A stretch of DNA of 5,017 nt, from NCBI GenBank assembly GCA_021815525.1, contig JAKAGN010000241.1:1-5017 (forward strand). Direction: 5' to 3'. A program made the position numbers and the translations under genes. Below are positions 1-5,017 of the stretch, in pieces. A model generated the notes under the pieces. That model did no database searches, was not told the DNA's origin, and saw only the letters and a program-made list of their open reading frames with translations. Source of the stretch: Deltaproteobacteria bacterium. Its GTDB lineage: Bacteria > Desulfobacterota > Desulfobacteria > Desulfobacterales > Desulfatibacillaceae. Numbering within the stretch: the stretch's first letter is position 1; every line of letters starts with the position of its first letter.

Positions 1-23
1 AACCCTTTTCCGCGAAAAGGGTT
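1..23 (+). terminator. Perfect hairpin, probable intrinsic terminator of a gene before the window
   Basis: Bases 1-10 (AACCCTTTTC) and 14-23 (GAAAAGGGTT) are exact reverse complements around a 3-base loop (CGC). On the plus strand the stem ends in GGGTTT and then runs into a C-rich tract, so the U-tail is short. The A-rich 5' side and T-rich 3' side fit a bidirectional terminator. No gene is visible before it because the window starts here. The following 39 bases up to the kinase-like gene show no convincing promoter boxes. Confidence 0.6.
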
Positions 24-62
24 TCCCCTCCCCCCGCAAAGCCTTTCCCGGACAGGGTGACC

Positions 63-1031
63 ATGATGACCGAGGCCGAGATCAGGGGGCTCGTCGCGCG
101 CTACGCCCCCTCGCTCCTGAGGGGCGCGCCGCGGGTGGTGACCGACACCACGCAGTTCATGGACATCGGGCCCGGCGACGTCATAGACCTTGGGGACCGC
201 CTGTTCCTGGTGACCGGCGAGGAGTCGGAGGGCCGCTTCGGGCTGGACGAGCAGCCCAAGTTCTGGGTGAAAAAGGTGCTGGACCTGGCGGACGGCGAGC
301 GCCGCATCTTAAAGCTCGCCTTCTTCGAGTCCTTCATCCTGAAGCTGGGGGAGCTTTCCATCAGGTGCCACCGGAGCCCCGGCAAGGAGGCGCGGATACT
401 GTCGCGGGTCAAGGGCGACGAGAGCTTCATGCAGGGCGAGACCCTTTCGGACGCCGCCGGAAACCAGGTCCGGGTGCTTTCGCGCATCCTGGGAAAGTCC
501 TTCTACGCGCATCTGAACGATCTTGGGATGGACCACGAGACCTACTTCCGCACCGCGTTCCGGGAGATTTTTCCGCTGGTGCTCGCGGCGGTGGAGGCGG
601 TGGCGCGGCTCCACAGGATGGGCGAGATCCACGGGGACATACGGAACGACCACTTGATCCTGGACCGGGAAAGGGGCGTCTTCCGCTGGATCGACTTCGA
701 CTACGCCTACGAGTGGAGCGAAAACCCCTTCGGAATGGACCTCTTCGGGCTGGGGAACGTGCTTTTGTTCATGGTGGGCAAGGGCTTTTTCAACCTGAAG
801 GACCTCGCCCGCGGCCTTCCGCCGGAGCGGATGGCGGCCCTGGATCTTGCGGCGGAGGACTTCTCGCTCTTTTTCCCGCACAGGGTGATGAACTTGGGGA
901 AGCTCTTTTCCTACATCCCGGAGAGCCTGAACCGGGTCCTTATGCGCTTTTCGGCGGGAGCCACGGTTTTTTACGAGGAGGCCGGCGAGCTTCTGGAGGA
1001 TTTGCGGGCCGCGGGGGAGGACCTGGGCTGA
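63..1031 (+). CDS. Protein-kinase-fold protein with atypical catalytic motifs (putative)
   Basis: The product is 322 residues, has no signal peptide or membrane segment, and is probably cytoplasmic. The kinase signature lies in the second half: HGDIRNDH at about residues 190-197 stands where kinases have HRDLKxxN, and IDFDY at about 210-214 stands where they have DFG. A lobe-1 lysine could be K84 (ILKL) and the helix-C glutamate E109 (KEARIL). The HGD form recalls RIO, APH and Kdo-kinase-like families more than classical Ser/Thr kinases. Two changes stand out: the metal-binding Asn of the catalytic loop is His, and the Gly of DFG is Asp. Activity is therefore uncertain and it may be a pseudokinase; the substrate is unknown. 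Start: GTG 57, ATG 63 and ATG 66 are all in frame; I chose 63 because AGG (54-56) lies six bases before it, while it would abut GTG 57. The stop is 18 bases from the stop of the converging gene. Confidence 0.75.
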   Translation: MMTEAEIRGLVARYAPSLLRGAPRVVTDTTQFMDIGPGDVIDLGDRLFLVTGEESEGRFGLDEQPKFWVKKVLDLADGERRILKLAFFESFILKLGELSIRCHRSPGKEARILSRVKGDESFMQGETLSDAAGNQVRVLSRILGKSFYAHLNDLGMDHETYFRTAFREIFPLVLAAVEAVARLHRMGEIHGDIRNDHLILDRERGVFRWIDFDYAYEWSENPFGMDLFGLGNVLLFMVGKGFFNLKDLARGLPPERMAALDLAAEDFSLFFPHRVMNLGKLFSYIPESLNRVLMRFSAGATVFYEEAGELLEDLRAAGEDLG

Positions 1032-1049
1032 GGGCCTTTCCTCTCCGGC

Positions 1050-1499
1050 TCAATACCTGAACACCTCCGGGGCCATGCGCTTGGCCTTCTGCTCCAGCAT
1101 CTTGAGGGCCAGCACTATGACCTCCTGGTGGTCGCGGGCGCCGTAGACGCTTGCGAGGCGCTGGATGGTCTGGAGGAGGTCGGCGTCTATGGCCACGCGG
1201 AGGAAGGTCCCGCCCATGGCCTCGAAGTCCTTCTGGAGGCGCTCAGCCGCCTTCTGGCGCGCGATGTCGCGGATCAGGTTCACGTGAATCCTGATTCTTT
1301 TCGCGGCCCCGGGCGTGGCGGGGCGCTTCCTCAGCTCGTTTTGGAAGAGGGCCACGAGGTCCGCCGCGGGCGGCGAGCCGAACTCCTCCACGAAGGTCTG
1401 CTCCAGGAAATCGAGGGTGGGGTTGGGCTCGGCCAGGATGGTCTTGACGAGCGCCAGCTTCATCTTGAAGAACGGGTCGGCCTTCTGCGTCGGGTCCAT
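1050..1499 (-). CDS. Small helical protein with a likely C-terminal ribbon-helix-helix domain
   Basis: The product is 149 residues and I do not recognise it as a named family. Residues 99-106 (FLRVAIDA) read as a short beta strand, followed by helix 107-120 and, after a turn containing G120-ARD, helix 124-141. This strand-helix-helix order, with alternating exposed residues in the strand, is the pattern of the ribbon-helix-helix (MetJ/Arc/CopG) DNA-binding fold, so a regulatory role is possible. Residues 1-60 are mainly helical and 66-93 are basic and helical (KRIRIHVNLIRDIAR); these could serve oligomerisation. The ATG at 1499-1497 is preceded by GGGGG (1511-1507) at seven bases, a usable ribosome binding site. 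It lies beyond the palindrome from the upstream operon and so is probably transcribed separately. No partner toxin gene is adjacent. The family call is inferred from pattern only. Confidence 0.75.
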   Translation of the reverse strand: MDPTQKADPFFKMKLALVKTILAEPNPTLDFLEQTFVEEFGSPPAADLVALFQNELRKRPATPGAAKRIRIHVNLIRDIARQKAAERLQKDFEAMGGTFLRVAIDADLLQTIQRLASVYGARDHQEVIVLALKMLEQKAKRMAPEVFRY

Positions 1500-1514
1500 G
1501 ATGTGTCCCCCACG

Positions 1515-1684
1515 AGCCTGTTGAAAAAGGCTGTATCCGCAGCCTGGAAAAAACGATGAGCCGCAAGGCGCAAAAAGCCAACGAGAGAGCGTGCTTTTCG
1601 CACGTGACCGAACTTGGCTTTGAAGCGCAACGCAGCGGATCGCGTTTTTTCCAGGCTGCCGCGAAATGGTTTTCCGTCAGGCTT
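1515..1684. repeat. Long imperfect palindrome (about 170 bases), probable dispersed repeat or MITE-like element
   Basis: The core is a perfect 17-base inverted repeat: GCAGCCTGGAAAAAACG at 1539-1555 and its reverse complement at 1643-1659. The pairing continues imperfectly inward (1556-1580 with 1615-1642, sharing AGCCA/TGGCT ends at 1576-1580 and 1615-1619), and a small central hairpin CGTGC-TTTTC-GCACG closes the structure at 1590-1604. Outward, AGCCTGTTGAAAAAGG (1515-1530) pairs at 11 of 16 positions with 1669-1684. A local alternative fold is AGGCTG (1528-1533) with CAGCCT (1540-1545). The element fills nearly the whole space between the cysteine-rich gene, whose stop codon it touches, and the next minus-strand gene. 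It carries no credible protein. From memory, similar palindromes with a CCTGTTGAAAAA end are scattered in Desulfobacterota genomes. It could also act as a terminator or RNA-stabilising structure. Confidence 0.7.
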
Positions 1685-1892
1685 AGGCCTGGCCCTTGGC
1701 GGCCTCGTCCAGGCGGCGGCGTTTCTCGCTTTTCCGGCAGTTCTCCCAGATGATGCACGAGCTTCTGAACTTGCAGTAGCCGCATGGGTCGGTGCAGGCC
1801 TCGCAGTTATCCAGGCACTCCTCGCAGTAACCTATCTCCATCTTGCTGCAGCGGACCCTTTCCTCTCGGTCCGGGTGAAAACGGCAGGCCAT
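1683..1892 (-). CDS. Small cysteine-rich protein, probable zinc- or metal-binding
   Basis: The 69-residue product has ten cysteines (3, 15, 23, 26, 30, 33, 37, 40, 46, 52). The first part, C3-x2-H6-PDRE and then C15 and C23-x2-C26, resembles the short bacterial B-box-type zinc finger, in which CxxHP is followed by CxxC and CxxC; here the second Cys of the first CxxC pair is Met18 (CSKM), so the site is incomplete. The second half adds C30-x2-C33, C37-x2-C40, C46 and C52, enough for a further metal site or cluster. The C-terminal 17 residues are charged and helical. There is no signal peptide, so it is likely cytoplasmic. GGAG at 1904-1901, eight bases before the ATG, supports the start. It starts 45 bases after the DHS-like gene stop and seems to be the last gene of the operon. 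Function unknown; whether it binds Zn or Fe-S cannot be told from sequence. Confidence 0.8.
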   Translation of the reverse strand: MACRFHPDREERVRCSKMEIGYCEECLDNCEACTDPCGYCKFRSSCIIWENCRKSEKRRRLDEAAKGQA

Positions 1893-1937
1893 GAGCGTGT
1901 CTCCGGGCGGGCGCCGGTGCTTCCGGCCCCGTTCCAG

Positions 1938-2894
1938 TCAGGGGTTTGCGCGCAATTCCTCCAAAACCGCGGCGGCCAGGAGCGGTATCAATATCTCGTG
2001 GCTTCCAACGAGGCTGATGCCCCGGCCGCCCTCCGAGACCGGGCGGCCCGTGACGTTTTGGGCCGGCCGGTACTGGTGGGAAAAATCGAGGTTCACCGCC
2101 GTGAAGCCCGCCACCGCGCGCCCAAGGTTCCGGGCCAGGGTCAGGGCCTTCAAAAAGACCTCGGGAAGGATCACGGCGGATCCCGAGTTCACGTGGACCC
2201 CGCCCGAAAGCGTGGCCACGGCCCCGGCGAAGAGGAGGAAGTCCCGGTGGGAGGCCCCGGCCGCGGCCGCCGCGTCGAAGCCCGGCGCGATGTGCCACAC
2301 GTCGGTGCCGAGCGCCACGTGGACTGTCACGGGCACTCCCAGGCGGAAGGCGGCGGCCAGGAGGCTTTCCCCCGCGAAGGGCGGGGCGGCCGCCTGTATC
2401 TCACGGCCCACGGCCTCCCCCAGGCCCAGGTTCCCGCGCGCGGCGCGGCGGGCGGCCCCGGAGAGGAACTCCGCGGTCTCGCGGGTGACTCCATAAGAGC
2501 CGTCGGCAAGCCCCGCGGCCACGTCCTCGGAGGTGCGGCCGCACAGGGCAATCTCCACGTCGTGGATGAGGACCGCGCCGTTGACCGCCAGGAGGCTTAT
2601 GACCCCGGCCTCCATCAGGCTTGCGAGGACCGGCGCGAGGCCCGTCTTCACAAGGTGCGCGCCCGTGGCCCAGGTCACGGTTTTCCCGGCGCGCCGGGCA
2701 TTGGCCAGGGCAAGGGCGGCGTCTCTGAGGTCACGCCCGGCAAGGATCTTGGGGAGGCTCCCCAAAAAGTCCGTGAGGCTTCCGCCGGGGGTCCAGGCCC
2801 GGCCGAAGTCCTCCCGCGAAACGAGGCTCCTGCGTTGGTGAAGGCCCACCTGCCGCAGGGCTTTTGGGTCGAGTGGCGAGAATTTTCCGCTCAT
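1938..2894 (-). CDS. Conserved protein distantly resembling deoxyhypusine synthase
   Basis: The 318-residue product has no signal peptide or membrane helix. Several blocks fall in the order and spacing of deoxyhypusine synthase (DHS): VTWATGAHLVKTGLAPVL (73-90) and LLAVNGAVLIHDVEIAL (101-117), like the DHS GLR...VTTGG..HD region; GESLLAAAFRLGVPVTV (175-191), like the segment before DHS PVFCPA; GGVHVNSGSAVILPEVF (231-247), where DHS has its GGG-PKH loop; and a C-terminal NVTGRPVSEGGRGISLVGS (280-298), where DHS ends with the SGA-EA-SWGKI stretch. The DHS catalytic lysine block is not obvious, so the same reaction (NAD- and spermidine-dependent aminobutyl transfer) should not be assumed. Similar bacterial proteins can be homospermidine synthase-like. 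It follows gmhA by 25 bases and is probably cotranscribed. The start at 2894 has only a weak GGGA at about ten bases. The gene is certain; the family link is my inference from motif reading. Confidence 0.75.
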   Translation of the reverse strand: MSGKFSPLDPKALRQVGLHQRRSLVSREDFGRAWTPGGSLTDFLGSLPKILAGRDLRDAALALANARRAGKTVTWATGAHLVKTGLAPVLASLMEAGVISLLAVNGAVLIHDVEIALCGRTSEDVAAGLADGSYGVTRETAEFLSGAARRAARGNLGLGEAVGREIQAAAPPFAGESLLAAAFRLGVPVTVHVALGTDVWHIAPGFDAAAAAGASHRDFLLFAGAVATLSGGVHVNSGSAVILPEVFLKALTLARNLGRAVAGFTAVNLDFSHQYRPAQNVTGRPVSEGGRGISLVGSHEILIPLLAAAVLEELRANP

Positions 2895-2919
2895 GGCTTC
2901 CGTTTCCCGGCGCCTCCCT

Positions 2920-3507
2920 TCACGCTTCGGCGGCCTTCAGGGGAAAGAGGATGCGTTCCGCGAGATCGCACAGGACGTGCCCCATCGCCATGTGGGCCTC
3001 CTGGATGCGGGGCGTCTGGCGGCTCTGGACCACGAAGGCGAGGTCCGAAAGCTCGGCCAGCTCGCCTCCGCCCGCGCCCGAAAAGCCGAGGGTTCTAAGG
3101 CCAGCGCTCCTTGCGGCCTCCATCCCCAGTATCACGTTCCGGGACCGGCCGCTGGTGGAGATGCCCCAGGCCAGGTCCCCCTCCCGTCCCACGGCCTGTA
3201 TCTGCCGGGCGAAGACGTCCTCGAAGCTGTAGTCGTTTCCGATGGCCGTTAAGATGGATGTGTCGGTGGTGAGGGCCATGGCGCACAGGGCCCGGCGCTC
3301 CAGCCGGAAGCGGTTGACGAACTCCGCAGCCAGGTGCTGGGCGTCGGCCGCGGATCCCCCGTTTCCGAAGATGACGATCTTGTGGCCCGACGAGAAGGCC
3401 TCGGCCATTGCCGTAGCCGCCGAAACGGCCAGCGCCGCGTTCTGGGTGAGAAAGGCCTCCGTCACCCGCACGCTGGTGGCCGCGATTTCCCGGACTATGT
3501 CTTCCAT
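2920..3507 (-). CDS. gmhA: Sedoheptulose-7-phosphate isomerase (phosphoheptose isomerase)
   Basis: GmhA converts D-sedoheptulose 7-phosphate to D-glycero-D-manno-heptose 7-phosphate in the cytoplasm, the first step towards the ADP-heptose used in LPS inner core. The 195-residue product is a single SIS domain of the usual family length. Visible signatures are FGNGGSAADAQHLAAEF (47-63), LTTDTSILTAIGNDYSFEDV (79-98), the phosphate-binding GISTSGRSRNV (115-125) and RIQEAHMAMGHVLCD (167-181). By comparison with the E. coli enzyme, H58, E62, Q169 and H177 match its zinc ligands (His61, Glu65, Gln172, His180), and all are kept. The ATG at 3507 has only a weak AAGAG upstream. It lies 47 bases after the TPR gene and 25 before the DHS-like gene. 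The other heptose-pathway genes (gmhB, hldE) are not in the window. Nothing suggests damage or transfer. Confidence 0.95.
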   Translation of the reverse strand: MEDIVREIAATSVRVTEAFLTQNAALAVSAATAMAEAFSSGHKIVIFGNGGSAADAQHLAAEFVNRFRLERRALCAMALTTDTSILTAIGNDYSFEDVFARQIQAVGREGDLAWGISTSGRSRNVILGMEAARSAGLRTLGFSGAGGGELAELSDLAFVVQSRQTPRIQEAHMAMGHVLCDLAERILFPLKAAEA

Positions 3508-3554
3508 GTGCTCTTTCGATTAGCGCCCGCATGGGGCGAAGGTTATCCAAGCGG

Positions 3555-4874
3555 TCAAGGCCTGCCCGCGCCCTTGGCAAGCTCCTGCTCCGGCGGGGCG
3601 GAGCTTTCCTTAAGCCGCGCCACGTGCTCGGCCACGGGAAAGCCCTGGTTCATGGCCTCCTCGTAGTGGGCCAGGGCCTCGTCGCGGCGGCCCCGCTTTT
3701 CCAGGAGCCGCGCAAGGCGGAAGTGGAAGAGGCCGTTTTGCCCTTCCAACTCCACGCTCTGGAGGGCGAAGGAAAGTGCGATGTCGGCGTTTACGGAAAG
3801 GGCCGTGTAAAGCTCGGAGAGATCCGAGAGGGTCAAGGCGTCCTCCGATGAAAGCCGCAGGGCCTTTTCGTAGGCCTTGGCGGCCTCCCTGGTGCGCCCG
3901 CAGTCGGCGAGCGCCCGCCCCAGGTGCCGCAGGGCCGCCCAGGAGTCCGGCCGGAGTTTCGACGCCTTTTCGAGATATGCCGCCGCCTCCAGGGGCCGCC
4001 CCGCCTCCTGGCAGGCCCGGCCGGCCTGGAACAGGGCCTCGAAGACCAGGGGCTCCACGGAAAGCGCCTTGCGGAAGAAATCGAGGGCCGCGTCGGGCCG
4101 CTTTTCCGTGAGATGGATGAGGCCGATGTTGTAGAGGGGCATGACCTCGCCGGGCGCGAGCGCCGCGGCCCGCTCGAAGCAGGCTATGGCCTCCGCGCCG
4201 CGGCCCGAGACCGCGTGGCAAACCCCCAGGCTGTTTAGGACATTGACGTTTTCCGGGTCCAGGACAAGGGCGCGCGAAAGCTCGCGGGCCGCGCCCTCCA
4301 CGTCCCCCCTCTGGTAGAGCCTGTCCGCCGCCACGTTGAGGCTTGCGGCGTTGAGCACCGCGAGGACTCCGGGGCCGGAGAAAAGGGCGTGGTCCAGGGC
4401 CTTGGCCGCGTTTTCGAGGGCCTCTTCCCGCGAGAAATCGCCCTGGGGATATAAGGCCGCGCCCAGGAAGACCGGCGGGGCCCCGGCCCTGGCCAGCATG
4501 TCCGAAAGCTCCCCGGCTGCTCGGGCCGCGGCCTCCCCGTCGCCCCCGGGGAGCACCAGGGCCAGGGTCGAGCGCTCCGGCGCGCCCACGAAGCCGCCCA
4601 GGCTTCCGGCAAGCTCGAGGAGCGCCTCCGCCGGGCCCTCCGCACCGGCCCCGTCCGGCCGCACGCCCAGAACTGCGAAGCGCTCGTGCGACGCAAGGCG
4701 CGAAAGGGCCTCGGCCGCGAAAACATCGCTCCCCAAAATCTCCGGAAAGCGGCCCCGCCGGTCGAACTCCTCCGCCGAAACCAGGGGCTCCTTGGGCCAG
4801 TCGCCCGAATCCGAGATGAGGAAGTCCTTGGATTCGCGCCGCTCGGAAAAAATCCTGGGGTCCTTCTGGGTCAT
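3555..4874 (-). CDS. TPR-repeat protein with an N-terminal degenerate GGDEF-like domain
   Basis: The 439-residue protein has no signal peptide or membrane helix. Residues about 65-170 have the alternating strand-helix pattern of a diguanylate cyclase fold: FAVLGVRP, ALLELAGSLGGFVG, STLALVLPGGD, then GAALYPQGDFSREEALENAAKA, which resembles the GIA-YP...A..AL..A end of GGDEF domains. The GGDEF catalytic loop itself is replaced by PERSTLALVLP, so cyclase activity is unlikely. Residues about 177-415 hold roughly seven 34-residue TPR units, clear at 177-210, 211-244 (LNSLGVCH), 245-278 (YNIGLIHL), 279-312, 313-346 and 382-415, with a weaker one near 347-381. These give a protein-binding superhelix. 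The tail (416-439) is probably disordered. The ATG overlaps the selA stop (ATGA) and has a strong GGAGG site, so the two are translationally coupled. The binding partner is unknown. Confidence 0.88.
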   Translation of the reverse strand: MTQKDPRIFSERRESKDFLISDSGDWPKEPLVSAEEFDRRGRFPEILGSDVFAAEALSRLASHERFAVLGVRPDGAGAEGPAEALLELAGSLGGFVGAPERSTLALVLPGGDGEAAARAAGELSDMLARAGAPPVFLGAALYPQGDFSREEALENAAKALDHALFSGPGVLAVLNAASLNVAADRLYQRGDVEGAARELSRALVLDPENVNVLNSLGVCHAVSGRGAEAIACFERAAALAPGEVMPLYNIGLIHLTEKRPDAALDFFRKALSVEPLVFEALFQAGRACQEAGRPLEAAAYLEKASKLRPDSWAALRHLGRALADCGRTREAAKAYEKALRLSSEDALTLSDLSELYTALSVNADIALSFALQSVELEGQNGLFHFRLARLLEKRGRRDEALAHYEEAMNQGFPVAEHVARLKESSAPPEQELAKGAGRP

Positions 4875-5017
4875 CGAGAGGCCTCCGGTGATACTTGAAG
4901 AGCGCCCTGGAGCGCGCTTGTGACGTCAAGCATCTCGCTGTCGGCAATCGTGCGCACGTCCAAGAGGAACTCGCCGTTTTCGATGCGGCCGATCACCGGA
5001 ACCGCCGCGAGTTACAC
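4871..5017 (-). CDS. selA: L-seryl-tRNA(Sec) selenium transferase, C-terminal fragment (partial)
   Basis: SelA is a PLP-dependent enzyme that converts Ser-tRNA(Sec) to Sec-tRNA(Sec) using selenophosphate, in the selenocysteine pathway. Only its last residues are here: VPVIGRIENGEFLLDVRTI, which matches the conserved SelA ending PVIGRI-(E)-(D/N)-G-x-L-x-LD-x-R, followed by a helical tail ending PEASR and a TGA stop at 4873-4871. The catalytic lysine region is outside the window. Oddly, an in-frame TAA sits at 5014-5012, 46 sense codons before the true stop and only three bases from the edge. Reading the edge bases in another frame gives NSRR just before the conserved block, so one missing base near 5000-5008 would restore a longer frame. 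An edge error, a frameshift or a real pseudogene would all explain it. Confidence 0.8.
4882..4886 (-). promoter_or_regulatory. Ribosome binding site that fixes the start of the TPR gene
   Basis: GGAGG on the minus strand lies seven bases before the ATG at 4874-4872. It is inside the selA reading frame, just ahead of the overlapping ATGA stop/start, and is the best Shine-Dalgarno sequence in the window. Confidence 0.8.

Noticed and set aside
1032..1049. Possible shared terminator in the gap between the converging stops
   Set aside because: The 18 bases contain only a four-base GAGG/CCTC pairing and no convincing stem with a T-tract.
365..1060. Alternative plus-strand frame across the kinase-like gene
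   Set aside because: No motif in its translation; the 63-1031 frame contains the kinase-like signatures.
1590..1604. Central hairpin considered as an independent terminator
   Set aside because: It is the inner stem of the larger palindrome, has a five-base stem and no following T-run.
1614..3098. Plus-strand open frame of 494 codons opposite the cysteine-rich, DHS-like and gmhA genes
   Set aside because: It is antisense to three genes with recognisable motifs; its translation is rich in Arg, Gly, Pro and Ala with no domain, as expected from a GC-rich shadow frame.
3525..3539. Small hairpin CGCCC-GCATG-GGGCG between the TPR gene and gmhA
   Set aside because: Only five base pairs and no T-run on either side; too weak to call a terminator, and the genes look cotranscribed.
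3610..4947. Minus-strand open frame of 445 codons in another frame of the TPR gene
   Set aside because: Its composition is Gly/Arg/Pro-rich low complexity, while the overlapping frame has clear TPR repeats, a strong ribosome binding site and the selA overlap.

Overview
The window looks like chromosomal DNA from a GC-rich Gram-negative bacterium, most likely a member of the Desulfobacterota (old Deltaproteobacteria). The inference rests on four things: a GmhA lipopolysaccharide-heptose enzyme, the C-terminus of SelA (selenocysteine synthesis), a degenerate GGDEF domain fused to TPR repeats, and a long imperfect palindrome of a kind I associate with that group. No read-out of the exact species is possible from the sequence alone.

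Layout. Positions 1-23 form a perfect hairpin, probably the terminator of a gene lying before the window. One plus-strand gene follows (63-1031), a protein-kinase-fold protein with unusual active-site motifs. Everything after it is on the minus strand. Reading from the right edge leftward: the SelA C-terminus (4871-5017, partial, with an in-frame stop close to the edge), a GGDEF-like/TPR protein (3555-4874) whose start overlaps the selA stop, gmhA (2920-3507), a protein that distantly resembles deoxyhypusine synthase (1938-2894), and a 69-residue cysteine-rich protein (1683-1892). The gaps are -4, 47, 25 and 45 bases, so these five genes look like one transcription unit. A palindromic element of about 170 bases (1515-1684) sits at the end of that unit. 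Beyond it is a separate small gene with a likely ribbon-helix-helix DNA-binding end (1050-1499), which converges on the kinase-like gene with only 18 bases between the two stops.

How the genes may work together. Only gmhA and selA have firm roles: the first step of ADP-heptose synthesis for LPS core, and conversion of Ser-tRNA(Sec) to Sec-tRNA(Sec). The TPR protein is probably a scaffold whose nucleotide-cyclase domain has lost its signature motif. The DHS-like and cysteine-rich proteins have no assigned role; their position after gmhA is the only functional hint. No CRISPR array, tRNA, rRNA or transposase gene is visible. The most unusual items are the DHS-like gene, the palindrome, and the kinase-like protein with HGDIRNDH/DFD motifs.
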